Below, one piece after another: positions 37,167 through 46,179 of a stretch of DNA of 64,000 bases. The stretch's first letter is position 1; each line of letters begins with the position of its first letter. Made by a program: the position numbers and the translations under genes. The notes under the pieces are model-generated. The model was given only the letters and a program-made list of their open reading frames with translations, did not search any database and was not told the origin of the DNA. The stretch is from Mycobacterium kansasii ATCC 12478 (GTDB taxonomy: Bacteria > Actinomycetota > Actinomycetes > Mycobacteriales > Mycobacteriaceae). Location: the NCBI RefSeq assembly GCF_000157895.3, contig NC_022663.1, positions 5,270,001-5,334,000 on the forward strand, read 5' to 3'.

Positions 37167-40100
37167 CTTTCGCCCTCGGCCGACGTTGATTCGATGCGGT
37201 CGAACAGGCTGTCCAACACGCTTCCCGCCGAGGCGGACAGCGCAGCCATCTCGTCTGCTGACGAATCCTGTTGCGGAGCAACGCGATTAGTGAGGTACCG
37301 GGCCAGCGTTGCCACGGTAGGATGATTGAACAGCATGGTCGCCGACAGCTCTATCCCGACGAATTGCTCGGCTTCGCGCCGAATCGCCATCGCCATCAAG
37401 GAGTTGAGCCCCAGTTCCGCGAACGGCCTGTCGGTGTCCAGGTCGGTTTCTGGCAGCCGCAGTTCGGCGGCGATGATACGGCGCAAACCTTTCTCGAGTT
37501 CGGTGCGCACCGCGGTGGCCGGCATTTGCGACCAGTCCTGCGCCGGCTTCAGATGCGCAGCCGCGCCGACGGCTCCCGGCACGGCGGCCGTCGAGGGCAC
37601 CGGCACCACAACCGCCTGCGCGACGTCATAACCGTCGGCGTATTCCCACGCGGTGAAAGCTTCCGGCGCCGTGATGTCGCGTGAACCCATGCGCTTCAAC
37701 TCTTCGCTGACGATCTGAGCGTCGGCGGCGAAACCGAGCCCTCGCCATGCGACCCAGTCCAGACTCATGGTGTGGCAGCCCTGTTGGCGGCGTGCCCGCG
37801 CCAAGGCGTCCAGGTAGGCGTTGGCGGCCGCATACGAACCCTGCCCTGGGATGCCGAATATCCCCGCAGCCGACGCCGTCAGGAAGAAGAAGTCCACGCT
37901 GCCGGCTGGGAACGCCTCGTTCAGCACCTGGCTGCCGGCGACCTTGGGCCACACCACCTGTCGCACCGCATCCTCGGTCAGCTGCGTCACCAGCTGATCG
38001 TTGGTGACACCGGCGGCGTGGATGATCCCGCGAATCGGCGCAGCTCCGTCGCGATCGCGCTTGGTCAGCAGGGCCTGCACGTCCTCGCGGCATCCGACGT
38101 CGACCGCGACCGCTTCGACCGTCACGCCGCGCATTTCCAGGGCCCGGATGGCGCCGATCTTCTTTCGCAGTTCGCCGTCGAGGGTGTCGAGTTCCCAGTC
38201 CCGTCGCGGTGGCAACGGGGTACGACCGGTCAGGACCAGCCGGCGGGCGCCGCGGTCGGCGAGCCAATCGGCCATCAGCAGACCCAGCGCCCCCATTCCG
38301 CCGGTGATGAGGTAGGCCGCGTCCGGCCGGCATTGCAATGGTTGGCGCACGGGCGTGCCGCGCACCGGCGCCAACGCCGGTGTGAGCACCACACCGTCGC
38401 GTGCCACCAGGATCGACTTGCTTGGCGCCACAAGCAGCTCGGCAAGTATCGGCGCGGATTCAGCCAGGTCGGCGCCGGCGGGGAGATCGACCAGGCCGCC
38501 CCACAGCTCGGGATGTTCGGCGGCGATGACGCCGGCAAGGCCCCACAGGAAGCTCTGGCGCAGCGCGGACGGGGTCACCGATTCGTGAACTCCGCGGGTG
38601 ACGATCCACAGCGCGGCGGATCTTTCGGCGCCTTCTGCCGCCAGAGTCCTTACCAGAGACCCGATTTCGGCGGTGACCCGCACGCAGAAGTCGACGTCGG
38701 TCTCTTCGGCGGTTGCCGGCTGGGAATCCGCGACGTAAAGCAGGTAACCGGCATCCGATACCGCTGCGGGCGGGTATCCGGCGTTCTCGAGATGTGCCCG
38801 CAGCGGGGCGCCGTCATCACCGATCACCGCGACGGGCTGTGGCCCGGTCAACCGACCGGGTGCCGGGTGGGCTTGCGCGTCAACGACATCGACGCGCGGT
38901 TGCCAGTCGATCGTGTGCACGAAGCTCCTGGCGTCGGAGCTCTCGGCGACCGGTTGCCCGTCGCCGAAGTCCAGCGCCCGGTAGCGAAGTGCACGCATCG
39001 ACACAGCGGCCGCGCCGCCGCGGGCGGCGATGGCGACATCGACGGTGATCCCGTCGCTGTCGCGGGCGGTGCGGTCGAGTATCAGCGAAGCACGCGGTGC
39101 CGCTACGGCGTCACCGAACCACATCTGCTCGATGCCGGCCGGCACGTACAGCCGCGGGTCGGTGTCGTCGGCCAGCGCCCCGACGTGCACTGCCGCGTCC
39201 AGCAGCGGTGCGATCGAGCCCTCGGGCAGTGCCTCGGGAAGCTCGACCCCGACGACGAGCCCGGTGTCCCGCGGCGCCCATGAATCCACCGACCAGGTGA
39301 AGGGCAGGCCGTCGACGCCGTGGACCGCGAACAGCGCTGCAACGTCGGGAATCTCGTCGCCGTGAACACTCTGACGGTGGTATCCGTTGTCGGGAAGAGC
39401 CGAACCCGCCGGTGACGACGAAAGTCGCGCTGTCGCATGCCGTGTCCACCGGTTCGACGACGCTTCGGCAGCCGGAACCGAGGCGAGGCTGATCGACAGG
39501 TTGTCGGCGACCACCTGGATCAGTCGCGGCTGGTCGGCGAAAACCGGTTGCTCGAATCGGATGTCGGTCAGTGCGCCATAGCCCAATTCCGTTGCGGCGG
39601 AGACCATTGTGTGCAGCACAACGGAGGCTGGGACGAGTTCGACCCCGTGGAATCGATACCGGCCCCGGTACGGCATGGCATCCGGTGCCAACCGTGCTTG
39701 CCAGAGGTGTGACGGCGGACTCGACAGGACCGAGGTGTGTTGGCCGAGCAGGGTGCCCGCCGCGGGAGCCGCAGCGGCCACGTGGCCCGAACGTTTGGTG
39801 GTGATCCAGTGGCGGTGGTGCTGCCAGGGAGTGGTCGGGATGGGCGGGTGCGGCTCGGGCGGGTGCGGCGTGTGCGGTGGGTGGTCGGTGTGGACGGTGT
39901 TGAGGTTGGTGCGGAAGGTGATGGTGTCATCGCTGTCACGTTGCAGGGTGCCGATGCTGGTGTATCGGGTTCCGTGCTGGGCGCTGCGCAGTGTGTCCAT
40001 GACGGCCTGAGTCAGCAGCGGGTGTGCGCTGATCTCGATGAAGGCGTGGTGGTTGCCGCCGGCCCGGGCGATGGCCTGCTGGAAATGCACCGGGTTGCGC

Positions 40101-42715
40101 ATGTTGGTGGCCCAGTGCTCGGCATCGAACACCGGGCAGGTGTCGACGTCTTCGTAGGTGGTGGAGATCACCGGAATCGTCGGGGTCCGCGGGCTCAAAT
40201 CGGCCAGCTCCGAACGCATCCGGGGCTGCAGCGCATCCATGGCCGGATTATGCGGCGCCACTTCGATATTGACGCGGCTAGCGAACCGATCCCGGGCCCG
40301 CACCCGGGTGATCAAATCGTCGATCTGCCCGGTGGGACCGGCGATCACGGTCTGGCGCGGCGAGTTGTATATCCCCAATGTCACTTGCGGGTAGTCGGTG
40401 ATGAGTGCCTTGGTCTCGGTGGCGTCGAGTTCGAGCAGGGCCATGCCGCCCTGCCCGGACAACGGGGCCATCAGGCGAGACCTCGTCGCGGTCACCCGCA
40501 AGCCCTCGGCAGGTGTCAGCGCCCCGGCGACCACGGCGGCGGCCACCTCGCCCATCGAGTGGCCGATCACCGCGTCGGGTTGCACTCCATAGGAGCGCCA
40601 CAGCGCGGTCAGCGCCAGCTGCGTGCCGATCAGACCCAGCTGAATCTGTTCGATGCCGACCAGTTCCTCGCCATTGGCGAGCACGTCGTGCAGCGAAAAG
40701 CCGGCCTGTTCGACGAACACCGGCTCCAGGTCGGCGATGGCCTCAGCGAAAGCGGGCTCGTCAGCCAGTAATTGGCGGCCCATGCCGGGCCATTGCCAGC
40801 CGCGACCGGAGTAGACGAACACGATGCCCGGCCCCGGCGAACCCTCCTGGGGGCCGACCACACCAATGGCGTGCTGACCGGCGGCCAGCGCACGCAATCC
40901 GGCTACCGCCTGCGCACGGTCACGCGCGACCACGGTGCCGAACTTGGCCTGCCGGGACCGGTGATGATTGACGGTATGGGCTATGTCGGCCAACGGCACC
41001 TCCGCGCCGGGGCCCTCCATCCAGTCGGCCAGCACCCCTGCCGTCGCGGCCACCCGCTGCGCCGTCTTACCCGCCACCACCAGCGTCGACACCGCCGGGT
41101 CCAGGTCGCGCTCAGGTGACGGCGACACTTCCTGGCCCTGTTCGATCACCACGTGCGCGTTGGTACCGCCGAATCCGAACGACGACACACCAGCGCGCCG
41201 CGGATGGCCTGTCTCCGGCCATTCCGTCAGCGTGTCAACGACTTTCATCCGCAGGTCGGCAAACGGGATGTGCGGGTTGGGGCTTTCGAAGCGCTGGTTC
41301 GGCGGAATCCGGCCGTGCTGTACCGCCAACACGGTTTTGATGAAGCCGGCGATGCCGGCCGCCGCCTCGGTGTGGCCGAGATTGGTCTTGACGGCGCCGA
41401 TGAGCAGGGGAGCGTCCTCGGGGCGGCCCCGGCCCAGCACGGTACCGAGAGCTCGGGCTTCGATCGGATCACCCAACAGCGTTCCGGTGCCGTGAGCCTC
41501 GACGAAGTCGACTTCGTTGGGCTGCATCCCCGCGTTGGTGTAGGCCGCGCGGAGCACGGCCATCTGGGCCGCCGGGTTGGGGGCCATCAGTCCATTGGAG
41601 CGGCCGTCCTGGTTGACTGCCGAGCCGCAGATCACCGCCAGCACGCGGTCGCCGTCGCGTTGCGCGTCGGTCAACCGCTTGAGCACCACCACCCCGGCGC
41701 CTTCGCCGCGCACAAAACCGTCGGCGGCCGCATCGAAGGCGCGGCAATGACCGGTGGGCGACAACGCACCGACTTGGTCGAAGCCGCGAAATACGGCCGG
41801 GGACAACAACAAATTCACCCCGGCGGCGATGGCCAGGTTGCAGTCCTGCGTCCGAAGGCCCTGGCAGGCCAGATGGATCGCCACCAACGACGACGAGCAT
41901 GCGGTATCCACCGCCACCGACGGGCCGCGTAGGTCGAGGAAATACGAGAGGCGGTTGGCGATGATGCTCATCGCGCCACCGGTGTTGCTCCACCCGTCGA
42001 CCTGCGACAGATCGGTGGAGGCGATGGCGCCGTATTCGCTCAAGCACGACCCGGCGAATACTCCCGTCTGCGAGCGTCGTAGCGCGCTGGGCGCAATTCC
42101 GGCGTGCTCCAACGCTTCCCAGGCCACTTCCAGCAGCAGGCGCTGCTGGGGGTCCATCTTGTCGGCTTCGCTGGGGGAGATCTCGAAGAACTCCGCGTCG
42201 AATGCGTCGATGTCGGGCAGGAATGAGCCCCACCGCGTGGTGCGGTCCAGCAATGCCCGTACTTCCGGTGAGCCGTCGTCGAACTGTTCCCACCGTTCGT
42301 CGGGGACCTTCCCGATCGCCGAACGGCGGTCACAAAGAAACTGCCACAACGCATCCGGGCTGGTGATCCCCCCGGGAAACCGGCACCCCATGCCGATCAC
42401 GGCGATCGGCTCTTCCAGCGAGCTTCGACCGGGGCGCTTGAACGCCACGTCCGACTCGGAATCGGGCTCAGGCGCAGTGAGATATGCGGCCAGGGCGTTG
42501 ATCGTCGGGTGTTCCCAGAAGTCGATCGGGGATACCGTCTTGCCCAATAACTCGGTCAATTCCCCGGACAGCACCACCGCGTCACGCGAACTCACCCCGA
42601 GATCGGCCAGTGACAGATTGGGGTCGACCTCGTCGGGTGTGCAGCCGATATTCGTCACCAAGTAGTCGACAAGCCAATGGCGAAGGTCGGCTTCGTCATT
42701 GATACTCGCCGTCAT
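37163..42715 (-). CDS. ppsA: Phthiocerol synthesis PKS PpsA (ACP-KS-AT-[degenerate DH]-KR-ACP)
   Basis: Loading-plus-first-extension PKS: the N-terminal ACP receives a fatty acyl chain from FadD26 and the module adds malonyl and makes the first hydroxyl. In 1850 residues: ACP1 (Ser43 in LGVSSRD), KS (Cys273), AT (Ser720 in GHSMGE, VAPH), a DH-like region (about 985-1250) that looks inactive, KR (TGGMGALG at about 1468), ACP2 (Ser1772 in GLNSLM). The AT oxyanion motif reads GRGWQW (637-642) where sister modules read GRGSQW. In the DH-like region the HxxxGxxxxP position reads YRFHGVELVP. ATG 42715 overlaps the fadD26 stop. Confidence 0.97.
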   Translation of the reverse strand: MTASINDEADLRHWLVDYLVTNIGCTPDEVDPNLSLADLGVSSRDAVVLSGELTELLGKTVSPIDFWEHPTINALAAYLTAPEPDSESDVAFKRPGRSSLEEPIAVIGMGCRFPGGITSPDALWQFLCDRRSAIGKVPDERWEQFDDGSPEVRALLDRTTRWGSFLPDIDAFDAEFFEISPSEADKMDPQQRLLLEVAWEALEHAGIAPSALRRSQTGVFAGSCLSEYGAIASTDLSQVDGWSNTGGAMSIIANRLSYFLDLRGPSVAVDTACSSSLVAIHLACQGLRTQDCNLAIAAGVNLLLSPAVFRGFDQVGALSPTGHCRAFDAAADGFVRGEGAGVVVLKRLTDAQRDGDRVLAVICGSAVNQDGRSNGLMAPNPAAQMAVLRAAYTNAGMQPNEVDFVEAHGTGTLLGDPIEARALGTVLGRGRPEDAPLLIGAVKTNLGHTEAAAGIAGFIKTVLAVQHGRIPPNQRFESPNPHIPFADLRMKVVDTLTEWPETGHPRRAGVSSFGFGGTNAHVVIEQGQEVSPSPERDLDPAVSTLVVAGKTAQRVAATAGVLADWMEGPGAEVPLADIAHTVNHHRSRQAKFGTVVARDRAQAVAGLRALAAGQHAIGVVGPQEGSPGPGIVFVYSGRGWQWPGMGRQLLADEPAFAEAIADLEPVFVEQAGFSLHDVLANGEELVGIEQIQLGLIGTQLALTALWRSYGVQPDAVIGHSMGEVAAAVVAGALTPAEGLRVTATRSRLMAPLSGQGGMALLELDATETKALITDYPQVTLGIYNSPRQTVIAGPTGQIDDLITRVRARDRFASRVNIEVAPHNPAMDALQPRMRSELADLSPRTPTIPVISTTYEDVDTCPVFDAEHWATNMRNPVHFQQAIARAGGNHHAFIEISAHPLLTQAVMDTLRSAQHGTRYTSIGTLQRDSDDTITFRTNLNTVHTDHPPHTPHPPEPHPPIPTTPWQHHRHWITTKRSGHVAAAAPAAGTLLGQHTSVLSSPPSHLWQARLAPDAMPYRGRYRFHGVELVPASVVLHTMVSAATELGYGALTDIRFEQPVFADQPRLIQVVADNLSISLASVPAAEASSNRWTRHATARLSSSPAGSALPDNGYHRQSVHGDEIPDVAALFAVHGVDGLPFTWSVDSWAPRDTGLVVGVELPEALPEGSIAPLLDAAVHVGALADDTDPRLYVPAGIEQMWFGDAVAAPRASLILDRTARDSDGITVDVAIAARGGAAAVSMRALRYRALDFGDGQPVAESSDARSFVHTIDWQPRVDVVDAQAHPAPGRLTGPQPVAVIGDDGAPLRAHLENAGYPPAAVSDAGYLLYVADSQPATAEETDVDFCVRVTAEIGSLVRTLAAEGAERSAALWIVTRGVHESVTPSALRQSFLWGLAGVIAAEHPELWGGLVDLPAGADLAESAPILAELLVAPSKSILVARDGVVLTPALAPVRGTPVRQPLQCRPDAAYLITGGMGALGLLMADWLADRGARRLVLTGRTPLPPRRDWELDTLDGELRKKIGAIRALEMRGVTVEAVAVDVGCREDVQALLTKRDRDGAAPIRGIIHAAGVTNDQLVTQLTEDAVRQVVWPKVAGSQVLNEAFPAGSVDFFFLTASAAGIFGIPGQGSYAAANAYLDALARARRQQGCHTMSLDWVAWRGLGFAADAQIVSEELKRMGSRDITAPEAFTAWEYADGYDVAQAVVVPVPSTAAVPGAVGAAAHLKPAQDWSQMPATAVRTELEKGLRRIIAAELRLPETDLDTDRPFAELGLNSLMAMAIRREAEQFVGIELSATMLFNHPTVATLARYLTNRVAPQQDSSADEMAALSASAGSVLDSLFDRIESTSAEGER

Positions 42716-44463
42716 GCGCTCACGTCCAGGCGTTTGAAGCCGTCGCGGCGATACCTTTCGACGCAGGCCGAACGGCGGACCTTACCGCTGGTTGTGATCG
42801 GAATCGATCCGGGGGAGACCAGAACCAGGTCGGCCACGCGCAAGCTGTGTGACCTCGAAATGGCAAAGGTGACTTCACGTTTCACCGAACGCAGCTTGCG
42901 CATGGCCTCTTCGGCCGAGGCTCCGCGTCTCTTCAGCTCGATGATCGCGACCAGTTGCTCGGTGATGTCGTCCGGGACGGCTATCGCCGCGACGCGGCCC
43001 CCAGTGATTTCCTGGATCGTCGCCTCGATGTCGTCGGGGTAGTGGTTGCGGCCATCGACGATGAGAAGGTCTTTGATGCGGCCCATGATGAACAGTTCGC
43101 CGTCGGATATGACACCCAGGTCTCCGGTCCGCAGCCACGGTCCATCGGGCGCTCCCGGGGTGGGATTGACCAGCTTGGCGTTGAACGTGCGCGTGGTCTG
43201 CTCCGGTTTGCGCCAATATCCCAGCGCAACGTGGTCACCGTGCACCCAGATCTCACCGACCGTCCCCGGCGGATTCTCGATCATGGTCTCGGGGTCGACG
43301 ATGCGCACCGCCGACGGATCCGGCGAACCGTAACTGATGAGTTCGGTGCCGACCGACCCGGCGGTTCCGCTGCGCCTGGCCTGCCCGGCAGTCAACTGTT
43401 CGTAGTCGAAACGAACGGTCCTGGGCGCGGTGCCCGGCTCGGGAGCCGCCACGTAGAGGGTCGCTTCCGCGAGCCCGTAGGAGGGCCGTACGGCCGTCGA
43501 GCTGAGGTTATACCGGGCAAAACGTTCGGTGAAGCGCTTCACGGTGGCCACGTGGATGCGCTCGCTGCCACTGACGATTCCGACCACGTTGCCGAGGTCG
43601 AGCCCCGCCATGTCTTCATCGGACGTCCGTCGCACGGCTAATTCAAAGGCGAAATTCGGTGCCGCGGAGAAGCAGCGTCCGCTGGTGGCAAGCAATTGCA
43701 TCCAGCAGGCCGGCCGGCGCAAGAACGACATCGGACTGAATAGGACTGCACTTCGGCCCGCGACCAGTGGCGCGCATATTCCAAGAATCAGGCCCATGTC
43801 ATGAAACAAGGGCAGCCACGACAGCAGCACCGCGCCGATCGGCATTTCGGGACCACCGAAATAGCCATGGATGCTCTGCGTCACATTGGCGATGACGTTC
43901 TTGTGCGACACGATGACACCGGCCGGCGTCCGGGTCGAACCGGAGGTGTATTGCAGGTAAGCCGCTCCGGTCGACAGCCGCGGCGGCGCCGCGAGCTGAC
44001 GTTGCGAGTCCAGATCAAGCAGATCGACCTCGATGACGAACGGCGTAGGCCGTCCGTCTTGCGCGTTTGCGTATTTCGTGACGTCGGCGACGACCGACGA
44101 CGTCGTCAGAATGGCGACCGGGCTGGAGTCGCGCAATACCGAGGAAACGCGATCGTCGTGAATACCATACTGCGGGGTGGAGAGCGGAACTGCGATAAAT
44201 CCGGCCTGCAGGGCTCCGAGGAATGCAATGACATATTCCAGACCCTGCGGCGCCAGAATAGCCACGCGATCACCCGGTGACCCGTACAATTTGAGCTCTT
44301 CAGCGATGATGCAGGCACGACCGTACACCTGCGACCACGTCAAACTCTCAGCGAACCCCTTCGGGTCCAATCCGTAGTCGATGAATGTATACGCGGTGGT
44401 GTCAGCGTCCAGATCCGCCCGCTGCTTCAGCAAAGCAGGGACGGAAGAGTCGATCACCGGCAT
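42712..44463 (-). CDS. fadD26: Long-chain fatty acyl-AMP ligase FadD26
   Basis: Activates long-chain fatty acids as acyl-adenylates and loads them on the N-terminal ACP of PpsA; it is the first gene of the PDIM operon. From ATG 44463 it has 583 residues, equal to the M. tuberculosis protein as I recall, starting MPVIDSSVPALLKQ. The open frame extends 27 codons upstream, but GGGAG sits correctly before ATG 44463. Motifs: P-loop YTSGSTRTPAG (172-182), PSYGLAEATLYVA, TGDLGV, GRIKDLLIVDGRNHYPDD, and the conserved lysine K561 in TTSGKVRR. The stop overlaps the ppsA ATG in an ATGA. Confidence 0.97.
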   Translation of the reverse strand: MPVIDSSVPALLKQRADLDADTTAYTFIDYGLDPKGFAESLTWSQVYGRACIIAEELKLYGSPGDRVAILAPQGLEYVIAFLGALQAGFIAVPLSTPQYGIHDDRVSSVLRDSSPVAILTTSSVVADVTKYANAQDGRPTPFVIEVDLLDLDSQRQLAAPPRLSTGAAYLQYTSGSTRTPAGVIVSHKNVIANVTQSIHGYFGGPEMPIGAVLLSWLPLFHDMGLILGICAPLVAGRSAVLFSPMSFLRRPACWMQLLATSGRCFSAAPNFAFELAVRRTSDEDMAGLDLGNVVGIVSGSERIHVATVKRFTERFARYNLSSTAVRPSYGLAEATLYVAAPEPGTAPRTVRFDYEQLTAGQARRSGTAGSVGTELISYGSPDPSAVRIVDPETMIENPPGTVGEIWVHGDHVALGYWRKPEQTTRTFNAKLVNPTPGAPDGPWLRTGDLGVISDGELFIMGRIKDLLIVDGRNHYPDDIEATIQEITGGRVAAIAVPDDITEQLVAIIELKRRGASAEEAMRKLRSVKREVTFAISRSHSLRVADLVLVSPGSIPITTSGKVRRSACVERYRRDGFKRLDVSA

Positions 44464-44889
44464 CGCACTTAACTCCCATCGGCTTGTCGGTTTTGATTGT
44501 GTGTTGCACCTGCGAATCACTGGCACAGTGCGACTGACCAGCATCCTGGAACCCGCGGGTCTGAGCTGACTAGTCCGCTATGACGAGGAGGCAGCTTTTG
44601 CTGTTGAAGCACACCGATGTGCCTGTGCTGACCGCCCCCAGAATGACCCCGTTCCCCATACGACTAGTCGGTCTACGTAAGGTAACCACCTCTCGGGACG
44701 GGTGCGGGCACTATTTGGAAAATCCACACTTTCCCCACAGCGTCCGCCAATGCTACCGCCTGCTATCGCACCGTTCTGACCGGCATTAAGCCTTTGTACC
44801 AGGCAGTCCGCTGTGAACCGGGGTGGCAGATGTGACGTTTGATACATCAGTGACAGATGACTAGTACAGTGAGAGTTGGTATCTCGATT

Positions 44890-44907
44890 CTGGCACGCTC
44901 GTGCCAG
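44890..44907. promoter_or_regulatory. Perfect 8+8 inverted repeat upstream of fadD26
   Basis: CTGGCACG-CT-CGTGCCAG. A two-base spacer is too short for an RNA hairpin loop, so a DNA-binding dimer site is more likely than a terminator. It lies 22 bases from the CRP-type site. The cognate regulator is unknown. Confidence 0.45.
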
Positions 44908-44929
44908 CACTTTGGGACCGGCGTCTCGT

Positions 44930-44945
44930 TGTGACAAAGTTCACA
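44930..44945. promoter_or_regulatory. CRP (cAMP receptor protein) consensus site
   Basis: TGTGACAAAGTTCACA matches TGTGA-N6-TCACA exactly in both halves. It is 467 bases upstream of the fadD26 start and about 190 bases beyond the tesA stop. At that distance it would act on a distal fadD26 promoter or as an upstream element. The match is exact; function is inferred. Confidence 0.6.
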
Positions 44946-45141
44946 GGCTCGCCCCGGGTGCTGCGCCAGCGGGCGCGCGGCGGTCGGTCGGCCAAACCCG
45001 CCCCGGGGTTCGCCATACGCCTACTGATGCGGCATCCGGCCGGCTCTGGCGCCGAGCTGTGGCGAACTTCGGCAGCAAGCCGCCGGTAATGGCACCGCTG
45101 GCGTGTGAGGTGCGGGCTAGGTTGTCGAAAGTTTGTCGCAG

Positions 45142-45873
45142 CTAAGCTTCGTGGAGCTGCTGGAGTGCCCGGTCCTCGATGTCGCCGACGAGCTCTGGCA
45201 AATTGTTGTTGAGATAGAAATGATCCCCTGGGAAGACGCGGATCGCGAATTCGCCAGTCGTTCGGTCACGCCACGGCTCCATGTCTTCTCGGGTGGTAAT
45301 CCAATCCTTATCCCCGATGTACGCATAAATTGGGCACGATAATTTTGTCTCCGGGGGGCAGGTATAGCCCGCAATGGCGCGGACAGCTCGCAATGTGGGT
45401 AGCACCCCTACCCGAAATTCTTCGTCGGCAAAGAAATCGGGATTAGTGCCGGTCGCTCTGGCTACCAAATCCAGCATCTCGTTATCCGAGAAACCCTCGA
45501 GTTGTTTGTACCTGATATGGCCGGGTGCCGAGGTGGCCGACACAAACAGCGCGAGGATGCGGTACCCGGCTGATTGAAACCGCAATGCGACTTCGAAGGC
45601 CAGCATCCCGCCCATGCTGTGACCGAAGAAGATGACCGGATCGCCGATCGGGGCGGTCGGCTTCATCATGGCGAACACTTCGTCAGCGAGACCCGGAATG
45701 CTTTCCAGCGGCGGCAGGCCGTACCGGTCGTTCTGTCCCGGGTACTGGACAGCTATTCGCTTCAGATCACCGGAAAACTCGCGAGAGAATGCGACATAGT
45801 CTTTTGCGGTTCCACCGGCATGCGGGAAGATATACAGCGTAGGGCTTTTGCCGTCGTTCGAGCGGGCGTGCAC
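45142..45873 (-). CDS. tesA: Type II thioesterase TesA
   Basis: Alpha/beta-hydrolase thioesterase required for PDIM and PGL synthesis, known to interact with PpsE in M. tuberculosis. The 243-residue protein has the nucleophile elbow GHSMGG (Ser86) and the remaining triad Asp190 (IGDKDW) and His218 (FPGDHF), plus the oxyanion region FPHAGG near the N-terminus. It starts with GTG at 45873. An in-frame TAG four codons upstream rules out the longer N-terminus that I recall for M. tuberculosis TesA (261 residues), so the leader is about 18 residues shorter. It is divergent from sepIVA, with a GTCAC repeat array about 50 bases upstream of this start. Confidence 0.95.
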   Translation of the reverse strand: MHARSNDGKSPTLYIFPHAGGTAKDYVAFSREFSGDLKRIAVQYPGQNDRYGLPPLESIPGLADEVFAMMKPTAPIGDPVIFFGHSMGGMLAFEVALRFQSAGYRILALFVSATSAPGHIRYKQLEGFSDNEMLDLVARATGTNPDFFADEEFRVGVLPTLRAVRAIAGYTCPPETKLSCPIYAYIGDKDWITTREDMEPWRDRTTGEFAIRVFPGDHFYLNNNLPELVGDIEDRALQQLHEA

Positions 45874-46179
45874 GGCGCCACCCTACCGTGGCCCACCGAA
45901 CGCGCACATCGACGTCGGTTAACGTCACCCAGCGTCACCCAGCGTCACTCAGCGTCACTCAACATCGATGCCGGGCACCCGTCGACCGAGGTGGCGAGAC
46001 ATCGCGTCCGTCGCCATCGATACCTTGCCGAGCCGGGCGGCGTCGGGGAGAGCGGGTGCGGCCCGCGGTGTCGGCCGATGCCGGGAAACAGGCCGACACA
46101 CCGACGTCGCCACCAGCGTCACAGGGATAACAACAGGCACACTGGTAACAACAAATCATGCCAGGGATGCCGGGAGGAT
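45874..46179. other. Divergent tesA-sepIVA intergenic region
   Basis: The 306 bases carry the GTCAC repeat array and scattered GTAAC-type pentamers. GGGAGGA immediately precedes the sepIVA ATG. No gene or clear -35/-10 pair is visible. Confidence 0.6.
45921..45960. repeat. Four tandem 10-bp GTCAC repeats (MtrA-like box) between tesA and sepIVA
   Basis: GTCAC occurs at 45924, 45934, 45944 and 45954 with 5-base spacers, giving units close to GTCACYCAGC. The response regulator MtrA binds direct GTCAC/GTAAC-type repeats with near-helical spacing. Two more hits lie nearby: GTCAC at 46118 and GTAAC at 46145. The array is about 50 bases upstream of tesA and 220 upstream of sepIVA, so either could be the target. 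Confidence 0.55.

Larger units (their letters stand above)
44464..45141. other. fadD26-tesA intergenic region (PDIM operon promoter region)
   Basis: The 678 bases precede the fadD26 start on the minus strand; tesA ends at the far side, reading in the same direction. In M. tuberculosis the equivalent gap carries the operon promoter and is a target of several regulators. Here I see a perfect CRP consensus (44930-44945) and a perfect inverted repeat (44890-44907). A 119-codon minus-strand frame (44578-44937) overlaps both sites and looks non-coding. Confidence 0.6.

Noticed and set aside
44464..44544. 27-codon longer start for fadD26
   Set aside because: No ribosome-binding site, and residues before MPVIDSS do not resemble the family.
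44578..44937. 119-codon minus-strand frame between tesA and fadD26
   Set aside because: Composition looks random and it runs through the CRP site and the inverted repeat. No homologue is recognised. M. tuberculosis has an annotated hypothetical gene in this gap, so I cannot fully exclude it.
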